Positions 1 through 13,688 of a stretch of DNA of 64,000 nt are shown one piece after another. Under the pieces are notes generated by a model that was not told where the DNA came from, did no database searches, and worked only from the letters and a program-made list of their open reading frames with translations. The DNA comes from Glandiceps talaboti (Eukaryota > Hemichordata > Enteropneusta > Spengelidae). The first letter of the stretch is position 1. Every line of letters begins with the position of its first letter. A program made the position numbers and the translations under genes. The stretch covers positions 4,778,501 to 4,842,500 of the forward strand of contig NC_135566.1 of the NCBI RefSeq assembly GCF_964340395.1. Direction: 5' to 3'.

Positions 1-164
1 TATTCATTGGCAATAAATATTGTTACAATACTAAGCGGATCTGACTCTTTCATAGACGTGTGAATTGAAAGCTACGACATGTTTGAATATGTTTGAAAAA
101 AAAATGGTCTTTACACTTATTGTCAGTAAAATAACACACCAATTGCAATCTGCCTATACATGTA

Positions 165-415
165 TATGCATGCCCATAAGCTTGCGCAGAGTAGATTCAT
201 TGGTGACCGGCTGCCTGGACTGCCTCACGAATCTATGATATTGTAGATAGCGACCTCCGCGTGGAGAATGCACATAACATATAGAATGTGCATGTGTAGT
301 CATTGCGCCGCAATGCATCCTTAGGTAAAACCACCCCCGAAAAATCACATAGTATATAGGACACACATGCGTACTACTCATTGAGTCGCTACGTGGCTGG
401 TTTGCAAGCTATTTA
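165..415. repeat. Dispersed repeat family B, copy 1
   Basis: Contains GCAGAGTAGATTCATTGGTG, CTGCCTCACGA, GATAGCGACCTCC, TAGTCATTGCGCCGCAATGC, ATAGTATATAGGA and CATTGAGTCGCTACG. About 75-80% alike to 1357-1580 by eye. Class unknown; no terminal repeats found. Confidence 0.75.
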
Positions 416-1356
416 AGGTAACTGAGTACATGAAAGTCTACTGAATTACAACAAATGTTTAACTGCACTTATTTCATTTGTCTAAATTGACTCTTTTACG
501 AGATAATAGGTTTTTGATTATTTCTCAGAATTGAGAATTACAGCACCTATTTAAAGTCCCAGTAGCTGTAGTTTTTCATTATTTTTTGTTACATTTTACT
601 GAAAAATAAACCAAATCTTTACCTGCAGACACAGTCCAATCTTTAGGACTGCTACATTTCAAGGATAATGTGATACATCAAAATGATGGGTTATTTACCA
701 TGAGGTTCTTCATTTCATCAGTCAGCATACATGATTTATGGTTTCCTTAAACTACTAAGCTGTAATTTAATAACTAACTAATATAGTAGTCATCAAATAG
801 TCAATTAATTTATAACACAACATCCACAATATTAAACATACATACATGTCTACAAACCCTTGTACACAGGTTAATGCTATAAACCACAGACAAAGTTCAT
901 ACAATCCATAAAATGGCCTCTATGTGTACAATTTTACATGTAATGGTAGTCTAGAAATGTACAGATTACAGGAAAATTGTGTATCAAATAACATGAGGCA
1001 AATCCATTTTGCTATACGAGTAAAACAGCACAGGGAATACAACCCTATCAGTGTCACATCTTGTACAAAATCACTAGACTGGTCACAAATTACATGTAGA
1101 AATGTCAAACTAATGGGCCGCTTTTTTGCATTCACCGTTCCATCATTTCTCTAGCATTTATTGAGTTACTCTTCATCACTTGTTGCATAACTAACATCGA
1201 CTCGTCTCCAGGTCTTAGATTTTCACATAAATGACAATAAACGGATCCTCATTCACTAGACAGTGTTGATACATTGATTTCTCCAAATTATTCTTGTCAT
1301 ATGGTATGAGGTCAACCATGTTTTTGTAAATTTGCTATATAAAATCATAACTAGGC

Positions 1357-1580
1357 AAAGCCCATGACCTTGCACAGAGTAGATTCATTTGTGACCGACT
1401 GCCTCACGATTATATTATAGATAGCGCCCTCCACCTTCCGTAGTATATTGAACATGCATGGTAGTCATTGCACCGCAATGCATCCTTGGGTAAAAAAAAA
1501 ACAATTTGCATAGTATATAGGATGCGCATGTGTACAAGTCATTGAGCCACTACGCAGCCACTTCATGGCTGCTGTGTGAG
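1357..1580. repeat. Dispersed repeat family B, copy 2
   Basis: Second copy in the same orientation, with GCACAGAGTAGATTCATTTG, CTGCCTCACGA, GATAGCGCCCTCC and TAGTCATTGCACCGCAATGC. It carries an A9 run absent from the other copy. Confidence 0.75.
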
Positions 1581-2171
1581 CTATTATCACATATGCACAA
1601 GAGATTATTTATGGTATTTGCACTGCAAAGCACCACCAAATCATTTCTGGATACCTACATGCAAATGATATGCAAATGAGTGCATGATCATTCCTTGTAC
1701 ACAAAAGCTAGGGATTGCACAGTAATGTTTTTACTGAAATTTGCTGTTTTTGATAACTGTATGTAATAATAACAGAACCCCATGCCATGAGAGTGCCAGT
1801 GTGGGTACTTGAGTATTTGCACTTGTGCTTGCAGTGTTTTCTACTGTACTTTCAGAGACCGCAGAGAACACTTCAAGCACTGATACTGATGCAAATGAAC
1901 GAGTACATCACACTTGCAATCGCTGTAATGGATTTCTGTCATCATAGCTGTTAGCTATGTTACTGTCCATGTGTTTATCTTTAGTGAGAAATAAGTTATT
2001 TCGCAGTAACAATAGTGTAAAGACTTTTATTTTGAAATATGTCCGATATTTTATACACAAAAGCTTACCATCTCAGTCTGTTCACTTAATAAATACAGTA
2101 AATAGATAATTAAATGGTGGACACACAACAATGTTGTTCTAAAACATCGAAAAAATAGCTGCAGGCTTATT

Positions 2172-2250
2172 TATATATCATCACATCAGTGTCGTATCTG
2201 CTATACAATTGCATAGCAGATACGACCTTACTGCACTGACGTGACGATAT
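2172..2250. repeat. Nested hairpin
   Basis: A perfect 13-bp stem TCGTATCTGCTAT (2192-2204) / ATAGCAGATACGA (2213-2225) with an 8-nt loop lies inside a second inverted pair TATATCATCACATCAGTG / CACTGACGTGACGATATA. No coding content. It may be a short foldback element; size also suits a small-RNA precursor, which is speculative. Confidence 0.6.
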
Positions 2251-3701
2251 ACATGTATCCTTTTATTCACAAATTCATTTTGCAGTGTTATGAATTGCAT
2301 CACTGTAGCTCATCATGAATTGGTATTCATATCATGTACAAATAAATTCCATCCCTACACATAGTTGAAAGGAAAATGTAATATCCAATAACATCTTTTT
2401 TTGAACTAATTGATTATAAATTAATGACATGTCGGCTGGTTTCTCAAATAGCTACAATTGCAGTCCTAAATATATGTCTGTCTGTTTCTAAAAATGCTAC
2501 AACAACTATGTTTGAACTCTCCTGACAAGCTAAATCAATCCCATATTTTATGCTAAATACACAAATGAAATTTATACCTTCGGTAATAAATTTTGGTGCT
2601 TTGCTGGTCGAGGACACAAAAAACATTATACAAGACCTGGACAAAATAAGAATAATAGACTCCATGTATAACAAAATGTATCTTTGTGAAATTGAATTGA
2701 TAAATTCATTATTATTGATTATTTAATTGCTTTTGTAGACTATCTTTGGATAAAATATTGATTGTGCCTTGACGGCAATACAACTCTGTAGCACACAAAT
2801 CATACAGGATATAAATGAACCAAAATGATATTACATTTTTAGATAGATTGAAAATGAATGATAAACTGTCTATTAATCCAATTTCAAGGAAACATTGAGG
2901 GTTCTCCCAATGCTGAACAGTACCGAATGGCACTCAAAACAGACTTCAACAAATGAGCTTGATCATCACCATAAATGATATATATATTTCCGTAATGAAT
3001 GTTCATATTCAGAATATTAATAACTGACCAGTACTTGTTCAGGGTTGGGGAGAACGCTGAATATTTTTGTCAATAGATAAGGTATGCCTACTAATAGTAC
3101 TATATGGAAATCAATATGATTACAAGAAGTCAATCAGTCTAGATGAAATATTTGGACACGATAACATTTCCTGCTTGTGGTAAGTTAAAAATAACCTTTA
3201 TTTATATCATGAAACCAAGCTGATGAATCTCTTTGGAAATATAATTATAATGTAACTTGAGAACAAGTTTATTTCAGCATTAAAATCACAACAGATTTGG
3301 GAAATTAAAACATTTGCTTCAAATGTTTTGTATTAGTAATGCAAACTGACATTCAGAAAATTGGGTTCGACTATTAGCAGTGAGAGAACTTCAAGAGATA
3401 TTTAAGCATGTGACATTGCATCATGGTGTCACACTGCCATTTCAGATACACATGAAAAGAATATTATTATGTTATTTTGTTTTTAAAATTCACACCATTT
3501 TCATCAGTAACCTTACAGTTCTATATATATATTTATTTATTAATCTTTCATATACAGACACCATTTCAGTGCTAAGCACTGTTCTCCCAATGGAACCTGT
3601 TGCAAGATTACGTACACAGAAAAACAAACAAAACAAAAAGGGACAAACTAGGACAAAAAGTTACAGAGGCACAGTGTACTTTAAAAAGATATCCAATTAC
3701 A

Positions 3702-3952
3702 TTACCAGACTACATTCTTAAGATGTCTTTTAAATATCAGTGGGTTTGGAGCTGATCTTATGGATACCAGGATAGGGGTAGATTGTTCCATAGAACAGCA
3801 CCACTGTAGTGAAATGCCCGTTTTAGCATATTCAGTTTTAAATGTAGGGATATATATGTTACCTTTACTGGCCTGTCTTGTGTTATAAAGATGAAATTGG
3901 TTGGAAAGATTGAACATTTTAGTGAGGTATCTAGGTGTATTACCTGTTCCAA
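3702..3952 (-). pseudogene. Non-LTR retroelement reverse-transcriptase 3' remnant
   Basis: Two overlapping minus frames carry pieces typical of the extreme C-terminus of non-LTR polymerase ORFs: HLYNTRQASKGNIYIPTFKT, then a SGAVLWNNLP segment in the neighbouring frame and FKRHLK. The switch of frame shows at least one frameshift. No reverse-transcriptase catalytic core is visible upstream, so only a 5'-truncated copy remains. Confidence 0.6.
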
Positions 3953-4686
3953 TTTTCTACATCAATACTATCTGATAGCCTACATTTTATATTACCAATA
4001 AATTAAGAAACTAAAGTTTTGTGTTTAAATTAGTTATAGTGCATTCTATATTTCATATCTATTTTCAGGCAAATGAAAAACCTAGTGTATTTATCATAAA
4101 AAACTGAGAAAAGATTTGATTTGTTCTGCTGACATACATTTTTTTCTTTCTTTTTTTGGGATTCTTAGCATATTTTGTTTTGTTCAGAGGTCAATCAATC
4201 TATTTAAAAGTCTATCTATAAAAGAACATAACTGAGTGTGCATGGCATTATTAAGATAAAAGTAACACTTTTTGAAATAAAAGAAAACAAGCCTTCTTGT
4301 CTGTCAACCCTTTAAAATCCGATGAGTTGTCATCAACTTGTCTACTTTCCACAGTTATTTACACACTTGAACATCATTTGTCCTTTGTAGCCATTGTGTC
4401 ACTATGACAACACAGACAATGAGTAATAGGAAGAAATGGGACACTTGGCAAGTGTTTGAAATAAGGCAATAGTAACTCATAGCCATGACCTGAGGATACA
4501 CTCTATTGTTTTCACATTAGAATGAACATACTGCCACAGGGTGAGCAATAAATCACCCCAATGTCCTGTCTTTCTGATATTCTAATGTGCAATTGCATTG
4601 TACAGGTAATTTAATGTACAGTGTTTGTCATCCATATCAATTGTAGTACCAAGTATGAGGTTACGGCTGGACAGGAGATCCACACA

Positions 4687-5186
4687 TGTGCCAGTGTCAA
4701 TCTAACGATGTGCCACTGTAAATCTACAGATCAACACATGCTTCTGTAAATCTAGAGATCCACAAATGTGTAACTGTAAATCTAGAGATCCACAAATGTG
4801 TAACTGTAAATCTAGAGATCCACAAATGTGTAACTGTAAATCTAGAGATCCACAAATGTGTAACTGTAAATCTAGAAATAGACATGCCACTGTAAATCTA
4901 GAGATCCACAAATGTGCCACTGTAAATCTACAGATCAACACATGCTTCTGTAAATCTAGAGATCCACAAATATGCCACTGTAAATCTAGAGATCCACAAA
5001 TGTGTAACTGTAAATCTAGAGATCCACCAATGTGCCACTGTAAATCTAGAGATCCACAAATGTGCCACTGTAAATCTAAAGATCCACAAATGTGCCACTG
5101 TAAATCTAAAGATAGACAAATGTGCCCCTGTAAATCTAAAGATAGACAAATGTGCCACTGTGAATCCAGAAATATACAAATTTACC
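4687..5186. repeat. 30-bp minisatellite, about 16 copies
   Basis: Tandem units of about 30 bp with core TGTAAATCTAGAGATCCACA, diverging at both ends. Because the period is a multiple of three, long frames stay open on both strands (CNCKSRDPQM repeats on plus). This is an array, not a gene. Confidence 0.9.
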
Positions 5187-5639
5187 TAGTTCTAAATCGA
5201 GATAAACCACTGGAACTTACAAAAGTACTGGTGGTGGTATGACAGTACTTGTCACCATTTTGCTGATACTTCATAAATCTGTATTCACCTCATGTTATAC
5301 TCAGTACAAAGTACAAGCCCAATTCACAGGACTCACTGTTTTGATTTTAATTTCTAAAATTCTTTAGGGGAAATGGACACTAATATCTCATACAATTTGC
5401 CATTAACTTTTTATGCTCCATTGATTGGAAACAAAACCTGCAGCTTGGAAAGCCCCAACTGTGCTGTGACACCATCTGACCTAAGAATGACCTTAGTGAT
5501 TACTACTAATTCCCTATAGGTAATTCTACATCCACACTGCATACCAAAATAGGTTGGTGGCACTGACATTACAGGTGATACCCTAAGAATTCTCACCATG
5601 CAAAATTAAGCCACTTTAGTAATCTCTGCACAATATAAT

Positions 5640-6145
5640 GTGGCTAGTATCTAACAATGTTTTGGGCAAGGTTGAAAAGTACTGGGTGAATACATATATA
5701 TCTGTGTTCTAACCCTGTTTTGTAATCCAAACAAAATGTAGGAGACGATAACATTAGGGTTAGGGATGTTAGAGTACACATAGCAAGACTGAAGTACACT
5801 GGGTCTGATCCAATATATTTATTGTAAACCCTTAACATCTTTTGTAACACCAACAGCATGAAGTAGGCCAGTAACACATTAAGGTTAGGGATGTTAAAGT
5901 ACCCACCATGGCAAAACTACAGAACACTGGCACTACGATCAAGATTAAATTATGTATCCTAACCAGTGTTGGTACCCAGGGAAAATGAAGGGATAGATAA
6001 TCGTATTGAGTACTGGGGATGTCAAGTACAAACAGCAACACTGCAAAAAACAGAACCCATCTAATTTTTTTTACATATGCAGCCAGTTTTGTAACCAAAA
6101 CAAAATGAAGTAGACAAGTAAAATGAGTAAAGAATGTTCCAGAAC
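5640..6145. repeat. Degenerate ~120-130-bp tandem repeat, 3-4 units
   Basis: Successive units share TTTTGTAAYCCAAACAAAATG-like starts, GTTAGGGATGTTARAGTAC cores and CAAGACTGAAGTACACTGG-like ends (near 5720, 5840, 5960, 6090). Copies are well diverged. Confidence 0.6.
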
Positions 6146-6789
6146 AGAATAAATTGCTTTCAACAAATATAGATGAAAAGCTAAGCACTACCCATAGAGG
6201 GTCTATGCACTACCTTAGGTCCTTCAATCTTCAGGTGTGACAACATTTACATGACAAAAGAAAATATTGTGATGCAAATTATTCCCTTTGTTTTCTAGAA
6301 AAGCTATAAGATGGAACCCACTACACTATTACAGCCTGGGGGAGAACCAGGAGTTAACAACACATCTACTGCTGTCTCTGTTACTACTTATTTATTTAGC
6401 TCCTGTCGGATGCGGAGCATTTAGTAAGGTCGAGGGTCAGCAGGTCAGATGAGGTCACCTCCTTCCCTGTATCATTGTATGCTTCAATGATTTCTTCACG
6501 TAGACCTGAATAGAGTCTTCTTATATTACCCAATCCCTTAGACTTTGTACAGCTGGTTTTAAGGGTGTGTATCAAAATGATGTAACCTAAGCTGAAATAC
6601 AGAGTGTACTAGGCTATTACGTGTGTTGCACTATGTACATTTTCAACAGCCATAGTGATAGCACAGACAGTACAGGCCGCTAAAAAGCTAAATAAATGTC
6701 AACTTTTCATGGTTCTATGCAACAGACACAAACAGATATATCATCTGACAATGAGTGTTTTTAGTTAACATTATGAAAGCCTGGTAAAG

Positions 6790-7014
6790 GTGAGGGGAAA
6801 ATATGGTTCAACTTGCTTGAAGAGTACCATACCTTGTACTGTAAACAAGAGTACTTCCTTTGGTAGCCGGTCTTTCTCACATGCTGCACCACATCGTTGG
6901 AACAAATTGCCACTAGAGTTTCAACAGACACCCACAGTCGATGCCTTCAGGAAGAAACTTAAAACATACTTATATATGAAAGTTGTTCAATATATAAGTG
7001 TACAGTGCCTCTGA
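6790..7014 (+). pseudogene. Non-LTR retroelement C-terminal fragment
   Basis: A 74-codon plus-strand frame contains SFSHAAPHRWNKLPLEFQQT and VDAFRKKLKTYLY, the usual end of jockey/CR1-like polymerase ORFs (APxxWNxLPxxxR...FKxxLKxxLF). The catalytic core is missing and the fragment starts abruptly, so it is a 5'-truncated insertion. Confidence 0.65.
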
Positions 7015-9500
7015 ACTTTACTTCGTATTGGATACAGGTGGTCTATAAATTTTCTGATTGATTTATTTATACTGTACTATATTTTAATTGGGGAATAAGG
7101 GTAAAAAAGCTGATGAACAATTATAGCTTTTACTTACTATAAATAACATCATTAACGCTGTACTAGCTGCAACTAGAACATTTTTAAAAACTGTTTTGTC
7201 AGATACATATTTTGACATACTTGTAATATCGTATACCCTGAACGTATTGAATCACCCGACTCCTGGGTAGCTTTGTGTAACTTTAGGTTTGAACCTAGAC
7301 ACCAGTCCCTACGTAGATTTGTCATATTCTTCAAATATGTTGACTTTGTTATTCACTTCTAGCTTTGGAAATAGAAAATATCATCAGCTTTGCTTTTTTT
7401 TTCCAGTTACTAAAAGAGTTGACCAATGTGTGAGGGTACCAGGTCACAGTGTACCTAAGTCCTTACAGACTAAGTTACTAGAAGTCTCCCACAAGAGTAA
7501 TATCAGTCACTAGTATTCATATGCCATAATGGGTGGAAATGTAGCCACTCAGTTAATATGGCCAAATATATAGAGAATAATAGACAGGTCCAAAAATTAT
7601 TCTAGCTAATCAGACAAGAGGGCACTTATGAACTAATTTGCATATCATTAACAACTGCCATATGACTTTTGGACATAACTTGGGGCTACTTATTTAGCGC
7701 TGCCTTTGTCATGAATAAATATAAGATCATGAGTGCAATGATGTCATTTCATCCATAATTCATAGCATGGCTCTAAATTAAAACCCCTCTATTGATAGAA
7801 GTCACACAGCTCAATGCATTCACCTCAGTCTTTTTAGCCTTGTTGTCATGGCAATTTACAAATACAAATGTAAAGTTATGTAACATGTTTACCTCTTTAT
7901 TGTATGATTCATACAGAATCACAACCATGTACATGTATCAGAGGTCACTGCACAATATTTCCTTCCGTGATTATTTTTTCAATTTCACTTCACAAGTTTG
8001 AATGACTTAAAACAGTCCATTTATGTAGAATTTAAGCACAAATACTGCTGGAATTTCAAACTTTTTACAACAGCATGTTCAACAGTACCTTCCATCATTT
8101 CATTACTTGAATCTTTCTCATTATTGATATCATTTGACCTTATTTATTCTTAGACAAGCATAAGTCAATGCATACCACCTGTACGTGTACTGCACTGATA
8201 TGTATATCCATCAATCACGATGGAATGGCTGTCGGAAATTCCTCCAGCAGTAAAGCTTTCTTATACAATCATTGAATGCCAATAATCAAGGGATATAAAC
8301 TCTATCTAGTACTCCATGTATATTATGCTGCTCACTCCATCACATAGCTTCATTACCCGTGTTGGTGGCCGGAAGATTGCGACAGGGATGAAGAATGAGC
8401 TCATAAGGGCTGTCGCGATAACACAAACGACCTAGTTTGATAAAGGGGAATGTTCTGTATAATGCATGGGTAGCGGACATGCAATTACAGAGACATTGAC
8501 ATTATCAGTTACAGTAGAAAACAGCAGGAGAACTGGGGTTAATCAGTTTCAAAGTGTCCACTGTATATTATTACTACCAACCATGTCTACTGACAGCAAG
8601 TTTTGAAGTTTCAAAATCAAAAGTTCTTCTTGACAAAGCTAGGTTGCTGAGGTGTGAAACTAGTCACAGATTCAATCTGTTTTTGTTCTCATTTACTGCC
8701 AATGCAAACTTTCAGCATTCACCATTTAAGTTTTCTGACTTGATTTCCAGTTATTCTTTTCAGAATTTCAACAAAGTTGTATAAACAGTAACATCTGCAG
8801 TCTATTGTCACAAATTTTAAAGTTTCAAAGTTGAGTGTTTAGCATTTTTTCATATTTGATTTTCCATCTCTTTTCAGATTTCCTGAAAAAGTTTAAATGT
8901 CTGAAGTATGTACTGTAGTTATTGTATTTCCTTTACTCTGACCACTCTTTTTTTTCTTACTAAAAATGCGAGGACAAATCACAAGTGTCTGCCTGTATAT
9001 CCATGCCACATTTGTCAATGTTATCACCCAAAATACCTTTTTTTGAGTAACACACTATGATATAGTAAATTACAAAACAAATGTATATTCACCACAGAAA
9101 ATTCAAACATCACAGTTCTTTTAAAGTTTAAATCAGCAGTGGTCTATTTATAAAATATACAAAAGTAGATGCAAAAAGAAATTGTCTAAACACAAATTGA
9201 GTTTGTGTAAACATCACAACTCTACTCATCTTTCATTAATAAATAAATCACTAACAAATTTAATCTTGTTTTTAACAAGAATATTACACCAAGTGATAAA
9301 TGAGCACATATTGCATATGAATGATGACTTCATTTGATGACAATCAAGTAGAAAGGCTGGTGAATTTCGACTTAGAGCTGTATGATTGGCAATGATGACC
9401 TCAGAGTGAGGGTCAATGATATAAACACACCACACACACATTGAGTGTGATAACAGGTTTCACACTGCACTGTATAGTTCAAACACCCAATACATTCTGA

Positions 9501-9802
9501 CTTAAAGGGCCATGTTTCAATCCCGGGTCATCGCATTAGTGTTATCTTTCTAGAAGGAGTACATGGGCTCATTCTCTTGCTCTGGCCCAACTTTCTTCTA
9601 CAAGTCTGCCAAACACCTGGTTTTCACACCAGATTTTAATCCTAATCCGAAGTGACAGGCCAGGTTTTCAATCCCTGATTTCTTGCCAAAGAGGATTATA
9701 TAGGATCCCTTTTTTTGTTCTGGACTAACACTTTCTATAACTCTGCCAAACAACTGTTTTTCACAACTAAATGTTAATCCTAATCTGAACTGGGTCTTTA
9801 AA
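9501..9802 (+). repeat. Dispersed repeat family A, two nested copies
   Basis: Starts TTAAAGGGCC, ends GGGTCTTTAA (inverted ends). Two internal units each hold TTTCAATCCC, a GGAT-rich middle, CTCTGCCAAACAACTG-like and TTTTAATCCTAATC segments. TTTCAATCCCGGG resembles a tRNA B box, so a SINE origin competes with a MITE origin. Confidence 0.65.
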
Positions 9803-12735
9803 TGATATCACTTCTGCTAGAAAAAACAGGAACTACAGACAAATCCATGTCAATTCTTAAATAAATAATCCTGATATTTGTGTCAATGTTGAACATTTCA
9901 GAATGATTGAGGAAACAATGCCAGAATAGCAACAACTTTTGGCAATGTTTATGTTTTATTTTGTGGCAATGTTCCTGATTACTAGATTTAGACAGCAATA
10001 ATAATTTGAATGAAATCAGATTATTTACATCTGTTATTACAATGGAATAGGGAGTGGAGTCCACATAGCACAACACACCAGCTTGCCCTCTAGGTCAGTT
10101 TTACGTGTATTGATGCACACAAATTTCTTCTTCTGCACCAAAATGTGGCATTCCCCTATCCCTTGCTATGTCACTGTGGTGATGCACAAGAAATCTCAGT
10201 TTTTATAAATTTGATCCACGATGCGAAAATGTCATTTAGACACTGCTACATACCTACATCAGATATAGTGTGGTTTCAATGGCCACCGAATGTCCAACCA
10301 TTTTTATTTGTGTTTAGCATCTACTCAGAAAACACTCCTTCAAGAAAACAGAAAAGGCAAAGGAGTACAAGGTATTTTCCTTTCACAACTGTTCCACAAT
10401 ACATAAATATGTCAACTATATACAGGACTTAGGATGTCACCATCAAATGAATTGCTCACGTTCTTTCCACTACACAAGGTTCCTTATACAGAAGTCACAG
10501 CAACAGATGTGAATTTAACTTGAAGGTGCTATTAAAACTACTCAGAATATCAAGCCATGTTTGACTCACTTACTACAAAATTTTTATAAAACATATTAGA
10601 AACCTTGGAGGATGAGATTCATTCCTAAAATTTGTATTAAAAAAATATAAATACTTTAAAATGGCACAAGCTGAGTATACATGTATGATGTGCTATTTGA
10701 ATGAAAATACTTAGTATTAAAAAACCTTCAAGAGACCGTTCTAGAGTAATGTAATACATGCTGTTGAAGGCATCAGAATCATCTTGGGTTTTCTCAACAT
10801 TTTAATATACATGTTACAATGTACATACATACCAAATTTTGTCATTGAATCATTTATATGCAGTATGCCCTATACCGGGTTGAGTTCTGCCAAGAGAAGG
10901 TGATGATTAAGTATGCTTAGTACATTCCAGATACCTTTCAGGCACCAAACATTACCCCTTAATTAATTTAAACACATAAACTACATGTAAGGTAAAACAT
11001 TTAAATACAAGTATTTTTTTCTGCGAATGCATTTTTTTTTCTCACAAATAATCAAGTGAAAGTATAAATATAAAGTATAAAGTATTTCAAATAATAGTAG
11101 AAGTCTACTTCTTACATCAACCTCTAACATGAAGAGTCAACATCCCATCATTTTCACCCTATGCTGTCCATTCTATTCACTGTAAGAGTCTTGTCCATCA
11201 TCGTCATGACTACACACTTTACTCACTTTACATGTACAAATAACTCATTATTAATAAAATATCTGACACACATTCATATCCAAGATTGCTATAATCAGTA
11301 TTCTAATTAATTTTTGAGATGACTATATTTTTAATCATTCTAGCATCAAACTGATTGTGATACCCTGACACTTTCTAGGGTTCCGTGATCTAATAAAAGT
11401 GAAAAGACATTACAACATACTGACTGACTGATTATTCACTTCATTATCTTGTTGTTAACGTTGGGGCAACGCTCACAGCATTTTACATGTAAATGTAAGT
11501 GATGAGACACTCAGCCTTTTTTATAATTGAAGGATAGGGTATTTCCGACCCTTGGCAAGTGCCTGTTGGGACTATCCTATAGAATAGAGTGTGGAACAGT
11601 TACACTCACAATTTGCTCAATATGAAATTATACTGAACCTTACACCTGGAGCTTAAAAACCCTAAAGGTTCCCCCCTCTCAGGAGCTAATAAGTAATATG
11701 ATGACATCATCACATTGCTACCTGCATCATCACCAAGTGAACCATGGTAAATATTCTTTGATTGGATCAAACTGCTCCAGGTTCATAAATGAGTGTCTAA
11801 ATGGCCAATAAGACACTGTTTTACATTCTTGAAATGACAGTACCACCTGAGTTGACCAGACTTGAGGAATCAACACTGCACTGTCACCTATGGATATACA
11901 TGTAAATACATACCATCATGTTTTAACTATTAACTGAAAATAGATTTTATGACATTAACAAAACACCTACACAGATTCCAGTTGACGTCATTTGGAGTAA
12001 CAAAAAAACATTGCTTCTGAGGTCTGTTTCTGATAACTGATAGAAGTATTTTAAAGAGTTCTTCACTGTAAAAACACTATAAAACCGGCAAACCATATAC
12101 AGTTTAGTTAAACATACTCGTTCTGACAACACACCCATGAGAGTGCCTACTTGTACTTTTTATAGTTTAGAATTACCAGCACTTTTAAAAAGTATTATGC
12201 CAGAAACTCATTCTGTGATGAAAACAAATAATCCGATGCATCAATTCAATCTGTTTTGACAGTCAATCAATCATTCAACTATGCTATTGAAATAATCGCA
12301 GCTCATTTACTGTATAAATGCTACCCTTGCAAATAAACAAACATCTTTCAGGATATGTTTACAGTTCTATGCTGATTTGTCTAGCATGTGTGTAGTATAC
12401 TATAACATGATCAATAACTGCAGTGTGTCGAATGTCACCAGACATTTCATAGCAGTGGTTTTGAAATGACTATCACATGGATTGTAATGAAATGTATGAC
12501 CTTAATGTACAGTGTGAGTGTTGACAGTTCTGTGTCTCAGTTGAAAAAAAATAATCCACAAGAAAAAGGAGATGAGATGAGTTGTAACATTATGACAGGA
12601 AAACAGTTCAAACTGCTGGCTGAAAGACATTGTCAACATCATTAAACCCATCATCATCATCAACAAGTAATTTGACAACTCATCATAAATTGTGAGCATT
12701 GACAGACAATGTTGTGACTCAGTTCACCGAACTTC

Positions 12736-12812
12736 CTAGGCTAGTCCCTATATGGTTACAATTTACACCTCCACTAGAAACCACATTGGCATCCAGACTA
12801 TGAACTTCCTTG
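12736..12812. repeat. Dispersed repeat family C, copy 1
   Basis: GGCTAGTCCCTATATGGTTA ... ACACCTCCACT ... GGCATCCAGACTATG. Matches 63874-63954. Its outer CTAGT and CAGACTA ends are loosely inverted and recall the TAGTCT ends of the 350-bp MITE. Confidence 0.55.
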
Positions 12813-13495
12813 ATCCTACATTGAATCCTTCACCTCGATGTGCTTTATGAGGGACAAACTAGGTAGGGAATAAAACCACCAGACTAATTAATGGATGGCA
12901 TGAGTACAATCAGACTGACAACATGTGAAGAAAATAACACAGTGACACTTTAATCAATCAATCAATCAAAAGAATATGTATAGTACCAAAATCCAATACC
13001 ACAATGGCACTGAACAGGAACAATAGTAGATCCAATGTAAAAAGTTAGAAAGCTCTGGCAAACAGACATGTCTCATTGTCCTTCTTGAATTTATCAACAG
13101 TTTGTGTTCTATTATTTCAATGTGGACTCTGATTCATATAGGTCAGTGTCAGGCAGATGTCACCCTTTAGAGGGTAGTGGGTTCTACACCATGATATTTT
13201 GAAATAATAGAATCTAATTAACATAACAATGCATTTGTTGTCACTACTTTTAAGGCAGAATTAAAAGAACCCTACTGAGAATGTAATACTAAAGCTGATA
13301 GAGGAGATATCACAACTGAAATAATCTAATCACTCCTCACAGCTTGCCTTCATTTGTTTTTCACAGACAGTATGTAAACTATATTACATAAACACTGCCC
13401 AGGTGTAGCACAAGTAAATAATTTGACAAAATCTGTTGATTTAATTTTGAACTGACAAATTTTCACATAAAGTTGGTCATGCTATCAGAACAGAA

Positions 13496-13688
13496 TTATC
13501 CCTGGATTTAATCCCATGTTTTCACATTAGTGTTATCGTATCAGTGGAGCCATACGGATTAGATCAGTCAATTCTTTCCTTATAAGGCCAACTAATCCGT
13601 CAGACTACATGTACTGTATCCCTATAGCTCTGGCAGACAACTGTTGTCTCACCTGACTTTTAATCCGAGTTAGACATTGGTCTTTACA
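13496..13688 (+). repeat. Dispersed repeat family A copy
   Basis: Shares TTTAATCCCATG, CATTAGTGTTATC, CATACGGATTA, CTCTGGCAGACAACTGTTG and GACTTTTAATCC with the copy at 9501-9802, ending GGTCTTTA. Confidence 0.6.

Noticed and set aside
4766-5242. 158-codon plus-strand frame of CKSRDPQM repeats and minus-strand equivalents
   Set aside because: Entirely produced by the 30-bp tandem array; no promoter, splice or family evidence.
5755-5900. GGGTTAGGG stretches as interstitial telomere sequence
   Set aside because: Only one or two imperfect hexamers per unit of a longer degenerate tandem repeat.
8340-8440. GC-richer patch with short open frames, considered as a missing TBC1D10-like exon
   Set aside because: Translations do not match the TBC1D10 linker or TBC domain and splice sites do not bracket a frame in phase.
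10145-10432. 95-codon plus-strand frame
   Set aside because: Part of it resembles a repeated segment also seen in ATXN2 intron 6; no protein family likeness.
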